This document shows positions 7,394-15,827 of a stretch of DNA of 55,454 nt, piece after piece. The translations under genes and the position numbers were made by a program. This DNA comes from Mangrovactinospora gilvigrisea (lineage in GTDB: Bacteria > Actinomycetota > Actinomycetes > Streptomycetales > Streptomycetaceae), in assembly GCF_001879105.1 (NCBI RefSeq), contig NZ_MLCF01000052.1, positions 1 to 55,454 on the forward strand, written 5' to 3'. Numbering within the stretch: position 1 is the stretch's first letter; every line of letters begins with the position of its first letter. The notes under the pieces are model-generated. The model searched no databases. It saw only the letters and a list, made by a program, of their open reading frames with translations, and was not told the origin of the DNA.

Positions 7394-8581
7394 ATGACCC
7401 TCAGCCGACGCACCGTCATCGCCTCTGCGGCGATAGCCCCGCTGGCCCTCGCGGGCTGCGCCAGCAGTGACACCGCCTCGACCGGATCGACGATCACCGT
7501 GGGGTTCCTGGCCAGCCAGACCGGCATCTACCAGCCGGTCGGCGAAGACATGATCAACGGCTTCCGGCTGTACCTGGCCCTGCACGGCAACCGGCTGGGC
7601 GGCCACCGGGTGCACCTGGTGGTGGGGGACGAGGGCCTCGGCCCGGACAAGGCCGTGCCCGCCACCACCACCATGGTCAAGAAGGATCGGATCTCGCTGC
7701 TGGCCGGAGGCGTTGGCGGCGGGACGGTCACGGCCGTGCAGGATCTGACCCGCCAGGCGCAGATCCCCTTCCTCGCGGCGAACGCCGGCCCCGACAAGCC
7801 GAAGCTCGAATACCTGTGGCAGACCTCCTACCTGTCCACCGATCCCGGCACCGCCCTGGCCCCGCAGGTCCTGAAAGACGTCCGCGGGCCGGTCTACGCC
7901 GTCGGCCCGGACTACCAGGGCGGCTGGGACGAACTGCGGGGATTCACCGCGGAGTTCGCCAAGATCGGGGGCAAGCTGGCCAATCCCGGCGGGAAGACCC
8001 TGTTCATCGATATGAAGGTCACCGACTTCACCCCCTACTTCGCCCGCATCCAGGCCTCCGGCGCCAAGGCGGTCTACGCGTTTTTCGCCGGCGGGGCCGC
8101 GATCGCCTTCGTCAAGCAGTACCGGCAGTCCCCGCTCGCCCATCTGCCGCTGTACGGTCCCGGTTTTTTGACTGAGGGCACCCCGACGCTGAACGCCGAG
8201 GGCTCGGCGGCCCTGGGCGTCACCACCAGCCTGAACTACAGCGCGGACCTGGACACCGCCGCCAACCGCGCGTTCGTGGCCGCCTGGAGCGCCCGCCATC
8301 CCGGAACCCTGCCCACCACCTACGCGATGGCCTCCTACGACGCCGCCGCGGTGGCCGACCGGGCGATCGCCGCCGCCACCAAGGACGGGAACGTCCCCAC
8401 CCCGCAGCAGATCAACACGGCCATCGGCGGTCTGGGGCAGCTTCCCAGCCCCCGCGGCACCTGGCAGTTCAACAAGACCACGCACGCCCCGGCCCAGCCC
8501 TGGTACCTGCGAACCGTCGTCAAGGACGGCAACAGCCTCGCCAACCGCCAGGTCAAGAACCTCGCCACCCTGGGCGGCTGA
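7394..8581 (+). CDS. ABC transporter substrate-binding lipoprotein (branched-chain amino acid/amide family)
   Basis: ATG 7394 with GAGGAAG upstream. The N-terminus is SRRTVIASAAIAPLALAGC with a lipobox ending at Cys22, so the mature protein is lipid-anchored outside the membrane; the SRR pair may also allow Tat export. The rest is a type I periplasmic-binding fold of the LivJ/amide/urea group (ITVGFLASQTGIYQPVGED, FRLYLALHGNRLGG, ISLLAGGVGGGTVTAV, then ARIQASGAKAVYAFFAGG). 395 residues is usual for the family. It is the first gene of a complete transporter set. The substrate could be an amino acid, short amide, urea or related nitrogen compound; sequence alone does not decide. Confidence 0.88.
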   Translation: MTLSRRTVIASAAIAPLALAGCASSDTASTGSTITVGFLASQTGIYQPVGEDMINGFRLYLALHGNRLGGHRVHLVVGDEGLGPDKAVPATTTMVKKDRISLLAGGVGGGTVTAVQDLTRQAQIPFLAANAGPDKPKLEYLWQTSYLSTDPGTALAPQVLKDVRGPVYAVGPDYQGGWDELRGFTAEFAKIGGKLANPGGKTLFIDMKVTDFTPYFARIQASGAKAVYAFFAGGAAIAFVKQYRQSPLAHLPLYGPGFLTEGTPTLNAEGSAALGVTTSLNYSADLDTAANRAFVAAWSARHPGTLPTTYAMASYDAAAVADRAIAAATKDGNVPTPQQINTAIGGLGQLPSPRGTWQFNKTTHAPAQPWYLRTVVKDGNSLANRQVKNLATLGG

Positions 8582-8583
8582 CG

Positions 8584-10497
8584 GTGGCGGTGCACGCAGC
8601 GCTGCTGCCTGCGCTCGACGGCCTCGCCTACGGCCTGCTGCTGTACCTGATCGCCGGTGGTCTCGCCCTGGCCTACGGGGTCGGCGGCGTCCTCAACCTC
8701 GCGGTCGGCGCCCAGGTCGCCCTCGGCGCCTACCTCGGCGCACAGGTCTCGGACGGCACCGTGGCAAACCTGCTGCTCGGCGCCGGGGCCGGGGCCGCCG
8801 CCGGAGCGGCGAGCGGCGCCGTGCTCGCAGGCCTCACCGCGCCGCTGATCCGCCGCGGCCAACTGCCCCAGGCCCTGGCCACCTGGGGCGCCGGACTGCT
8901 CATCACGGCGACGCTCAGCGCCAGTTCCGGCGGCCAGGAGCAGCCGGTGCGGCTGCCGCCGGGCCTCGATCACGCGGTGCAGGTGCTCGGGGTGCGCTAC
9001 CCGCTGTACCGGCTGGTGCTGGCCGCCGCCGTCCTCGTCGTGATCGGCGTCGGGCTGCTGGTGCTGCACCGATCGCGCGCCGGGGTGCTGGTGCGCGCCG
9101 CGGCGGACGACCCGCAGCTGCTGGCCGGACTCGGTATCCGCCCCTCCGCCGTCCACACCGGGATGATGGCCGCGGCCGGCGGGTTGGCCGGCCTCGCCGG
9201 ATCTCTCGGCGGTCCGGTGCTGGGCACCGGCCCCGGCACCGGCGACACCGCCCTGCTGCTGTCCCTGGTGGTCGTCGTCCTCGGCGGCCTGTCCTCCCTC
9301 AAGGGCACCGCCCTCGCGGCGCTTTGCGTCGGGGAGGTGCAGACCCTGGGGGTGAGCCTGGCCCCGAGCCTGGCGCCGTATCTGCTGTACGCGGCGATGG
9401 CGCTCGTGCTTGTGGTGCGGGCCCTGCACCAGCGCCCCACCGGTGAGGCCCCCCGGCTCGCACCCGGGAGCGTCCGCTCCGCGGTGGTGCGTCTGGGCGA
9501 AGTGCCCGCCCGCCTGACGGCCCGTCTGCCGCGTGTGCTGGCCCTTCGCGGCGCGGCCGGGCGTCCCGTCCTCGCGGCCGCGGCCGCGGCGGTGGCGGTG
9601 CTGGCCGCGGCCCCGTGGCTGGCCTCGGACTGGGTGCTGACCTTGCTGCAAGGGGCGTTGGCGCTCGGGCTGGTGGCCGCCTCTGCCACGGTGGTCACCG
9701 GGCGCCTGGGGATCCCGGCGCTCGGCCAGGCCGCCCCGGCGGCCGCCGGCGGCTATGCGACGGCCCTTTTGGTCACCCACGGCCAGGAGGTCGGGCCCCT
9801 GCAGCTAACGGCCGCAGCCGCGGCGGGGGCCGCTCTCGCGCTGGCCACCACACCGCTGCTGGCCGCCGCGCGCGGCGCGACCGCGCTGATGATCAGTCTG
9901 GCGATCAGCGAGCTGACCGCACTGGCGGCCGCCCACGCCACCGCGCTGACCGGCGGCAGCAACGGCCTGAGCGCCCTGGCCGCCCCCCGGCTGTGGTGGG
10001 GGCTGCCGCCCCTGAGCGACCGCGGCCTCTACTGGTACCTGCTGGCCGCCGCGCTGGCGGCCACCACCGCCACCGCCCTGGTGTTGCGCCGCGCACCGGG
10101 ATGGCTGCTGGACGGCATCCGCCAGGCCGAGCCGCGGATGCGCGCCAGCGGCCACCCCGTCGCCCGCATCGTGGCCGCCACCTACACCGCGGCCGGCGCC
10201 CTGGCCGGGCTCGGCGGCGGCCTGCTGGTGACCGCGAACGGCTTCATCTCGCCCGACGACGCCGGATACGCCGCCTCCGCGCTCGCCCTGCTGGCCGCCG
10301 TGATCGGCGCCTCCCGCTCCCTGATCGGCGCGCTGATCGGCGCCGGTCTGGTCATCGCCTGCCGCGACGGGCTCTCCACGTTCTGGGGCGGATCGAGCAA
10401 CGTCCTGCTGGGTGCGCTCTTCCTGGTCGCCGGACTGCTGGTGACCACCCGCAGCCCCGCGCCCCGCGCCACCTCCACACCAACGGAGGCATCATGA
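8584..10497 (+). CDS. Fused LivH-LivM-type ABC transporter permease
   Basis: GTG 8584 starts two bases after the lipoprotein stop. The 637-residue protein is almost entirely hydrophobic. The first half (about 1-285) has LivH features: ALDGLAYGLLLYLIAGGLAL and GGVLNLAVGAQVALGAYLG at the N-terminus, DPQLLAGLGIRPSAVHTGM in the coupling-helix position, and VVVVLGGLSSLKGT. The second half (about 330-630) matches LivM: RLGIPALGQAAPAAAGGYA, a second coupling loop (LDGIRQAEPRMRASGHPVAR), and the final GALFLVAGLLV. Most transporters of this group use two separate permease genes; here they form one chain. It overlaps the next gene as ATGA. Confidence 0.85.
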   Translation: MAVHAALLPALDGLAYGLLLYLIAGGLALAYGVGGVLNLAVGAQVALGAYLGAQVSDGTVANLLLGAGAGAAAGAASGAVLAGLTAPLIRRGQLPQALATWGAGLLITATLSASSGGQEQPVRLPPGLDHAVQVLGVRYPLYRLVLAAAVLVVIGVGLLVLHRSRAGVLVRAAADDPQLLAGLGIRPSAVHTGMMAAAGGLAGLAGSLGGPVLGTGPGTGDTALLLSLVVVVLGGLSSLKGTALAALCVGEVQTLGVSLAPSLAPYLLYAAMALVLVVRALHQRPTGEAPRLAPGSVRSAVVRLGEVPARLTARLPRVLALRGAAGRPVLAAAAAAVAVLAAAPWLASDWVLTLLQGALALGLVAASATVVTGRLGIPALGQAAPAAAGGYATALLVTHGQEVGPLQLTAAAAAGAALALATTPLLAAARGATALMISLAISELTALAAAHATALTGGSNGLSALAAPRLWWGLPPLSDRGLYWYLLAAALAATTATALVLRRAPGWLLDGIRQAEPRMRASGHPVARIVAATYTAAGALAGLGGGLLVTANGFISPDDAGYAASALALLAAVIGASRSLIGALIGAGLVIACRDGLSTFWGGSSNVLLGALFLVAGLLVTTRSPAPRATSTPTEAS

Positions 10498-11216
10498 CGC
10501 CGCCCCCTGCTGCCGCCCTGGAGCTGACCGGCCTCTCCTACCTGGACGACCGCATCCTGCACGACCTGGACCTGACCGTGACGGCCGGCTCCCGGCACGC
10601 CCTGATCGGTGCCAACGGCGCGGGCAAGTCCTCCCTGTTGAACCTGATCGCCGGCCTCGCCGCCCCGAGCCGCGGCCGGATCCTCCTCGACGGCCGCGAC
10701 ATCACCCGCCGCACCCAGCGCGCCCGCGCCCGGCTCGGCATCGCCCGGACCTTCCAGACCCCCTCCCTGATCGACGACCACACCGTGATCCGCAACATCA
10801 CCGTCGCCGCCCGGCCGCACCACCCGACCCGCCGACAAGCCGGCAGCGCCACCTGCCAGATCATCGGCCGCCTCGGCCTGACACCGATCGCAGCCCGCCC
10901 GGTCGGCACCCTCTCCCACGCCCAGCGCCGCCTGGTCGACCTCGCCGGCGCGCTGGCCTCCCGACCGCGGCTGCTGCTGCTGGACGAGCCCTCCTCGGGC
11001 CTCGACGAAGCCAGCATCGCCCTGATCGGCGAGATCCTGACCCGCCTTCAGGACGTGACGGTGATCCTGGTCGAACACGACCTGTCCCTCGTCACCTCCG
11101 TCGCCACCCACATCAGCGAACTCCGCGACGGCCAGGCCCACCCGCTCGACCACGCCGCCCTCGGGCCCGATGCAACGGCCCTGCACCAAGGTCGGGCACA
11201 GGGGCAGTCGTGCTGA
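10494..11216 (+). CDS. ABC transporter ATP-binding protein (LivG type)
   Basis: ATG 10494 overlaps the permease stop. The 240-residue ATPase has Walker A GANGAGKSS (39-47), Q-loop ARTFQTPSL, a modified signature LSHAQRR in place of the usual LSGGQ/LSYGQ, Walker B LLLLDEPSSG and H-loop VEHD. The LARTFQ-type Q-loop is typical of LivG. With the LivF-type protein it should form the cytoplasmic ATPase heterodimer driving import through the fused permease. Its stop overlaps the next GTG start by seven bases. Confidence 0.85.
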   Translation: MTPPPAAALELTGLSYLDDRILHDLDLTVTAGSRHALIGANGAGKSSLLNLIAGLAAPSRGRILLDGRDITRRTQRARARLGIARTFQTPSLIDDHTVIRNITVAARPHHPTRRQAGSATCQIIGRLGLTPIAARPVGTLSHAQRRLVDLAGALASRPRLLLLDEPSSGLDEASIALIGEILTRLQDVTVILVEHDLSLVTSVATHISELRDGQAHPLDHAALGPDATALHQGRAQGQSC

Positions 11217-11851
11217 GGGTCATCGGCCTCACCGTCCACCACGGCGCCATGCCCGCCGTCCGGGAGGCGGACCTTGCCGTCGGCCCCGGCCAGCTGCACG
11301 CCCTCGTCGGCGCCAACGGCGCCGGGAAATCCACCCTCCTTGCCGCACTGGCCGGACACCTGCGGCCCAGCATCGGCACCATCACCCTCGACGGCCACCC
11401 CGTGACCCGATCCGCGTACCGGGCCGCCCCCGCCGGCATCGCCCTGGTCCCCCAAGACGGCGGCGTCTTTCCCCATCTGACGGTCGCCGAGCACTTCCGC
11501 CTGCACCGCTACACCACCAACGCCAGCGGGCTGGCCGAGGCGGGCGAGCTGTTCCCGCGCCTGGGTGAGCGCTCCGGTCTGCGGGCCGGAATGCTGTCCG
11601 GCGGCGAGCAGCGGATGCTCGCCGTCACCCTGGCACTCGCCGTCCGCCCCCGCCTGCTGCTGCTGGACGAACCCACCGAGGGCCTCGCCCGCGAACTGGC
11701 CGACACCCTCCACCACCACATCACCGCCCTGGCCGGCCGCGAGATCGCCGTCCTGATCGCCACACCGCGCCCGCAGGAGGCCGCAAACCTCGGCGCCATC
11801 ACCCACACCCTCGACCGCGGCCGCCTGACCACCAACCAGCAGGAGCACTAA
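11210..11851 (+). CDS. ABC transporter ATP-binding protein (LivF type)
   Basis: GTG 11210 overlaps the preceding gene. 213 residues with Walker A GANGAGKST (34-42), Q-loop ALVPQDGGVF, signature LSGGEQR, and Walker B LLLLDEPTEGL, all in LivF style. The switch region reads VLIATPRPQEA; LivF proteins usually have VEQN there and other ABC ATPases a His, so this position is unusual and may make this site catalytically weak. The stop TAA shares its last base with the ATG of the methyltransferase gene, so the two are coupled. Confidence 0.82.
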   Translation: MLRVIGLTVHHGAMPAVREADLAVGPGQLHALVGANGAGKSTLLAALAGHLRPSIGTITLDGHPVTRSAYRAAPAGIALVPQDGGVFPHLTVAEHFRLHRYTTNASGLAEAGELFPRLGERSGLRAGMLSGGEQRMLAVTLALAVRPRLLLLDEPTEGLARELADTLHHHITALAGREIAVLIATPRPQEAANLGAITHTLDRGRLTTNQQEH

Positions 11852-12630
11852 TGACCTACTCCTTCAGCAACTCCGCCTCCACCGGCCACGAGCAACTCGA
11901 CCTGCTCGCGAGCCTCCTGGACGGCAAGACCCAAGGCCATATTGAGGCACTCGACCTGCCCGAGGCGGCCCAGTGCTGGATCCCCGGCGCCGGCAGCGGC
12001 ACCATCGCCCGCTGGCTCGCAGAGCGCGACCCGCAGGGCCTGGTCCTGGCCACCGACATCGACCCGAAGATCGACGAGCCGCTGCCCAAGAACCTGATCA
12101 TCGAAGTCCACGACCTGACGACCGACCCCTACCGGACCGGCTGGGACCTGATCGCCATCCGCCTGGTGCTCTGCCACCTGCCGCAACGTCAGCAGATCCT
12201 CCAGCAGATGGCCGCAGCACTGAAGCCGGGCGGCTGGCTCCTGATCGAGGACTGGGGGTGGTCCGCGCCACCGTCGGCCTACGCCGCACCGACGCCCGCC
12301 GACGCCGCCCTGTTCGACACGATGTCCGACGCCAACCTCACGCAGCTTCAGGACCGCGGCGCGGATCCCGCCTGGGCCGAATCACTGCAGCAGCACATGG
12401 ACCAGCACCTGACCGATGTGCAGGGCTGGCGCTACGACGAGCGGTGGGAGGGCGGCAGCCCCGGCTGCCGCCTGCACGCGATCAACCTCGCGCAGCACCG
12501 GGAGCGGCTGCTGGCCGACGGCATCACCGCCGACGAACTGGACCGGGCCGCCGCCCTGCTGACCGACCCCGCCCTGAGGACCTACGCCTACGCGCTGCAC
12601 GCCTGCGCCGGCCGGCGCCCTCCGCTCTAG
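11851..12630 (+). CDS. Class I SAM-dependent methyltransferase
   Basis: ATG 11851 shares a base with the transporter ATPase stop (TAATG). The 259-residue protein has the Rossmann SAM fold: QCWIPGAGSGTIARWLAER (motif I), LVLATDIDP (acidic motif II), WDLIAIRLVLCHLPQRQ (motif III-IV), LKPGGWLLIEDWG (motif V). The C-terminal half is helical with a WRYDERWEGGSPG loop that probably helps bind substrate. As last gene of the sensor/transporter operon it may modify the imported compound or something made from it; this is context inference. Three hairpins follow directly. Confidence 0.8.
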   Translation: MTYSFSNSASTGHEQLDLLASLLDGKTQGHIEALDLPEAAQCWIPGAGSGTIARWLAERDPQGLVLATDIDPKIDEPLPKNLIIEVHDLTTDPYRTGWDLIAIRLVLCHLPQRQQILQQMAAALKPGGWLLIEDWGWSAPPSAYAAPTPADAALFDTMSDANLTQLQDRGADPAWAESLQQHMDQHLTDVQGWRYDERWEGGSPGCRLHAINLAQHRERLLADGITADELDRAAALLTDPALRTYAYALHACAGRRPPL

Positions 12631-12639
12631 CCGTGACCT

Positions 12640-12709
12640 GCGGGGCCTTGGCCCCGCGTATCGAAGGCAGCCTGCCTTCCCCCTAGACGGCGGATCCACC
12701 GGATCCGCC
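12640..12709. terminator. Three tandem perfect hairpins downstream of the transporter operon
   Basis: Three consecutive perfect inverted repeats start ten bases after the methyltransferase stop: 12640-12657 (GCGGGG arms, CCTTGG loop), 12663-12679 (GAAGGCA arms, GCC loop) and 12689-12709 (GGCGGATCC arms, ACC loop). No T-run follows, which is common for high-GC actinomycete terminators. They probably end the operon transcript or stabilise its 3' end. Confidence 0.6.
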
Positions 12710-12897
12710 CGCGGCCGCCGGCTCACGCTGGCTCCCCCACGCAAGTTATGAAGCCGACGGCCACTCCCACCCCCGACACGGGCACCGGCGCCCTACCCCG
12801 CGCAACCCCACCAACCGCTCTCCCGCGAATCAGCCGATGATCCGGCCCCATGTGGGCGACCAGGCCACCGTGCCCACCCCGCTCCGAGAGGCACTTC
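12710..12897 (+). other. Leader region of FxLD-type methyltransferase gene, with a possible 30-residue ORF
   Basis: Besides the hairpins this gap holds an ATG-initiated ORF at 12748-12840 (30 residues, Pro/Thr-rich, starting MKPTATPTPDTGTG) without a visible ribosome site and without Cys. It does not resemble an FxLD lanthipeptide precursor. I treat it as probably non-coding. Confidence 0.25.
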
Positions 12898-14181
12898 ATG
12901 ACCACCCGTCACACCGCATCCACCACCCTGTCCGGCGGTGAGCGATCACCCCACGCACCGTGGAAGCTCAACACCCAACTCGTCGACACCCTGAGCAAGC
13001 AGGGCCACGTGCGCACCCCGGCCGTCGAGCACGCGATGCGCGCCGTGCTGCGCCACCAATTCCTGCCCGGCGTCACCCTTGACGACTGCTACACCGACAC
13101 CGCCGTGCCCTTTCAACGCGACGGAGACGGCAACCTCCTGGCGTGCGCCGCTCGACCCTCCCAGGTCACCGCGATCCTGGAGCTGCTGCACGTCGAGCCC
13201 GGGGATGCGGTCCTGCAGATCGGGGTCGGCTGCGGCTACACCACCGCCCTCCTCGCCGTCCTTGCCGGGAAGAAGGGACGGGTGACCGGGGTCGACATCG
13301 ACCCGTTCGCCCTCCAACGGGCCGGCGAGTCGCTGGCGTTCGCCCGGCCGCTGGGCACCGTCCGCCTGCACCCCGGCGACGGCGCGCACGGCCGACCCAG
13401 CTCCGGCCCCTACCAGCGCATCCTCGCCACAACAAGCGTCCGAACCGTCCCCGGGCCGTGGCTGGAGCAACTGGAATCTGGTGGGCTGTTGGTGGTGCCG
13501 ATCCGGCTCGGCGGCACCGTCACCCGCCTGATCGCCTTCACCCACCGCGACGGAGCATGGACCAGCACCGCGTCCGCGCCCTGCCGCCACGCGACGCCGA
13601 TGCGCAGCGCCCACCCGCCCGAGCACCACGCGATGCTCCCGTTGACGGCCTCCGGCTCGGTGCGGCTGCCGGTCCATGCCGAGCAGCACGCCCATGCCGG
13701 TGCACTCTCCCACGTCCTGGATGGGCCGGCCCGGAGCGCCGCCTGGACGGGGGTGGTCCTCGGCGCGGGTGAGTCGGCCGAGTGGCTGGAGGTGCACTTG
13801 GCCTCTGCAATGCCCGGCGGCGTCTCCGATCTCCGCCTCGATCTCCGCGCTCCCGGCCCGCTGCCCGTCGCCAGCCCCTTCCGCGGCTGCGGGGCCGCCG
13901 TCGACGGCGCTAACCTCGCCTACCTCACGCTCCGCAAGGCCGCGCCGGCGACAGCGGGAGCCGATACCGGCGGCGTCGAGCTGGGGGTGATCGGCCACGG
14001 CCCGCATCCCGAACCGCTCGCGGAGCAGTTGGTCGAGGCCGTCCGCGACTGGGACCGGCATCTGCGCGGCCGCACCGCCCACTTCACCCTCACCACCAGT
14101 AAGGCAGCGCAGCCTTCCGCAGGAGGCGACGCGCGTCCCCGCGCCGACGACCTTGTTCGAGCCGCTGTCAGGTGGCGGTGA
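12898..14181 (+). CDS. PCMT-like methyltransferase of the FxLD-system type (copy 1)
   Basis: ATG 12898 follows GAGAGG. The N-terminal half resembles protein-L-isoaspartate O-methyltransferase: TPAVEHAMRAVLRHQFLP, SQVTAILELLHVEPGDAVLQ, SAM loop IGVGCGYTTALLA, acidic GVDIDPFALQRA, and a GGLLVVPIRLGGT strand. The C-terminal half (about 250-400) is the extension typical of the group called methyltransferase, FxLD system, which normally accompanies class I lanthipeptide genes and may modify an Asp. It shares AYLTLR, a GVIGHGPH-like motif and overall layout with the 18485-19738 gene. No lanthipeptide dehydratase, cyclase or precursor gene is seen in the window. Confidence 0.75.
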   Translation: MTTRHTASTTLSGGERSPHAPWKLNTQLVDTLSKQGHVRTPAVEHAMRAVLRHQFLPGVTLDDCYTDTAVPFQRDGDGNLLACAARPSQVTAILELLHVEPGDAVLQIGVGCGYTTALLAVLAGKKGRVTGVDIDPFALQRAGESLAFARPLGTVRLHPGDGAHGRPSSGPYQRILATTSVRTVPGPWLEQLESGGLLVVPIRLGGTVTRLIAFTHRDGAWTSTASAPCRHATPMRSAHPPEHHAMLPLTASGSVRLPVHAEQHAHAGALSHVLDGPARSAAWTGVVLGAGESAEWLEVHLASAMPGGVSDLRLDLRAPGPLPVASPFRGCGAAVDGANLAYLTLRKAAPATAGADTGGVELGVIGHGPHPEPLAEQLVEAVRDWDRHLRGRTAHFTLTTSKAAQPSAGGDARPRADDLVRAAVRWR

Positions 14182-14239
14182 CCGGTCGATCCGTGCATGC
14201 GTTTGCCCCGTTGCCCATCCGGCGTCGAACGCGTTGACG

Positions 14240-14764
14240 ATGCAGAGCGTGTGTTGGCCCTTATCCCTATCGGATGTCCGGAGGTCTGCTGCGAAGCCCC
14301 AACGCCCCCACCTGGACGCTCTGATCATCCTGGAACGCGAGGAGAAGGTCCTGCTCGCGCTGCGCGCCGGCACCGGCTACCGCGACGGCTGGTACAACCT
14401 CCCCTCGGGCAAGGCCGTGGAAGGCGAGGACATCATCACCGCCGCCGTCCGCGAGACCCGGGAAGAGATCGGCATCCACCTGACCCCCAGCCAGCTCCAG
14501 ACCGTGCACGTCCTGCACCACTACACCCCCGAGCACACCCACCGCATCTGCTGGTTCCTGCGCGCCACCGAATGGACCGGCGAGCCGGTCAACGCCGAAC
14601 CCCACAAGTGCGCCGACCTCCTGTGGGCACCGACCGCGGCGCTGCCCGCCAACACGGTGCCCTACAACGCCGCGGGCATCCGCGCCTACCTCGCCGACAT
14701 CCCCTTCTCCCTGCACGGCTGGCCCACCGCACCCGACCTGCACACGGCGGAGGCCCGCTCATGA
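14240..14764 (+). CDS. NUDIX hydrolase 1
   Basis: The start is uncertain: I choose ATG 14240; an upstream TTG at 14153 overlaps the methyltransferase. The fold begins by PHLDALIILEREEKVLLALR. The NUDIX box is complete, with the G then E five residues later, REx2EExG (VRETREEIGI) and a preceding WYNLPSGK. It is most similar to the third NUDIX protein in this tandem: both continue to an E-P-(H/D)-K-C-A-D-L-L-W motif. NUDIX enzymes cleave nucleoside diphosphate-X compounds; the substrate is unknown. Its stop overlaps the next start (ATGA). Confidence 0.83.
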   Translation: MQSVCWPLSLSDVRRSAAKPQRPHLDALIILEREEKVLLALRAGTGYRDGWYNLPSGKAVEGEDIITAAVRETREEIGIHLTPSQLQTVHVLHHYTPEHTHRICWFLRATEWTGEPVNAEPHKCADLLWAPTAALPANTVPYNAAGIRAYLADIPFSLHGWPTAPDLHTAEARS

Positions 14765-15228
14765 TCCGCAGCCGCAATGCCGTCTGCACCCTGGTGCGCG
14801 ACCCCGGCTCCGGCCCGGTCGCGGCCTTGCGCTTCACGCCCCGCTCCTGGAGTCCCCAACCCCGGTGGACCCTGCCCGGCGGCAAGCAGGAGCCCGGCGA
14901 GGCGCTGGATGCCGCGGCGGCCCGCGAGCTGGCGGAGGAGACCGGGCTGCTGGCCGACCCCGGCGATCTGGAGCTGTTCCATGTCGTGCACGTGGAGAAG
15001 TCCTGGAGCGACGGCACGCCCTTCGTCCTGTTCGCCTTCACCACCAGCTGCTTCACCGGCACCCTGGCCAACCGCGAACCCGGCAAGCACGAGACGGTGG
15101 TCTGGGTGGAGGCGGCCGCCTTCCCCGAACCGGCCTTCCCCTCCACCCGCTTCGTCCTGGACGGCTACCTCGCCGGCGACACCCGCCGCTTCACCCGCCA
15201 CGGCTGGCACCCCGCACCCCGACCGTGA
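14761..15228 (+). CDS. NUDIX hydrolase 2
   Basis: ATG 14761 overlaps the stop of the previous NUDIX gene. The 155-residue protein has AVCTLVRDPGSGPVAALRF, WTLPGGKQEPGE and a complete box ending RELAEETGL, with HVVHVEKSW and FAFTTSCFTG strands after it. It is more divergent from the other two than they are from each other, so it is not a simple recent duplicate. Cytosolic pyrophosphohydrolase activity on a nucleotide derivative is expected from the family. Confidence 0.85.
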   Translation: MIRSRNAVCTLVRDPGSGPVAALRFTPRSWSPQPRWTLPGGKQEPGEALDAAAARELAEETGLLADPGDLELFHVVHVEKSWSDGTPFVLFAFTTSCFTGTLANREPGKHETVVWVEAAAFPEPAFPSTRFVLDGYLAGDTRRFTRHGWHPAPRP

Positions 15229-15243
15229 GGACGACCCGCCATC

Positions 15244-15708
15244 ATGCCCGGACACGCCACCGGTATCGGTGTCCACCTGATCATCCGCATGCACCACACG
15301 GTGCTGCTGGGCCTGCGCACGCCCGCCACCGGGTGGGCCGACGGCCAGTGGCACCTGCCTTCGGGGCATCTCGAACCCGGCGAGGACGTCCTGGCCGCGG
15401 CCGTCCGCGAGGCCGATGAGGAACTCGGCATCCGCATCCCCCGCCAGGCCCTGACGCTCGCTCATGTCTTGCACGACCTGGACGCGGACGACCACCGCGA
15501 CCGGCTCCAGCTGTTCTTCGAGGTCGGCGACTACACCGGCCCCATCCGCAACCGCGAACCGGACAAGTGCGCCGACCTGCTGTGGTGGCCCCAGGACGAC
15601 CTGCCCGACCCGACCGTCGCCTACGCGGCGCACGCCCTGCACGCGATCGCCGCCGGACAGCGCTGCTCGGCACGCGGCTGGCCGCAGTCCACCCCGACAC
15701 AGTCATGA
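15244..15708 (+). CDS. NUDIX hydrolase 3
   Basis: ATG 15244 lies 15 bases after the second NUDIX gene, with GAGGA upstream. 154 residues: GIGVHLIIRMHHTVLLGLR, WHLPSGHLEPGE, box ending VREADEELGI, then LAHVLHDLDADD and EPDKCADLLWWPQDDLP. The last motif ties it to the first gene of the tandem. It ends the compact run; a 940-base stretch without convincing genes follows. Confidence 0.85.
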   Translation: MPGHATGIGVHLIIRMHHTVLLGLRTPATGWADGQWHLPSGHLEPGEDVLAAAVREADEELGIRIPRQALTLAHVLHDLDADDHRDRLQLFFEVGDYTGPIRNREPDKCADLLWWPQDDLPDPTVAYAAHALHAIAAGQRCSARGWPQSTPTQS

Positions 15709-15827
15709 GGGCGCAGGGGTGAGTCCGGCATCCTCCACCACCGCGCGAGCACTTTGCACAGCAGCTCGCCGCCTGTGACGGCCCCGATCGAGTCCCGAGA
15801 GGCCGCCCCGAAGCGACTGTCAGCGGG

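Noticed and set aside
12748..12840. 30-residue ORF as a lanthipeptide precursor for the FxLD-type methyltransferase
   Set aside because: No Cys, no FxLD motif, no ribosome site.
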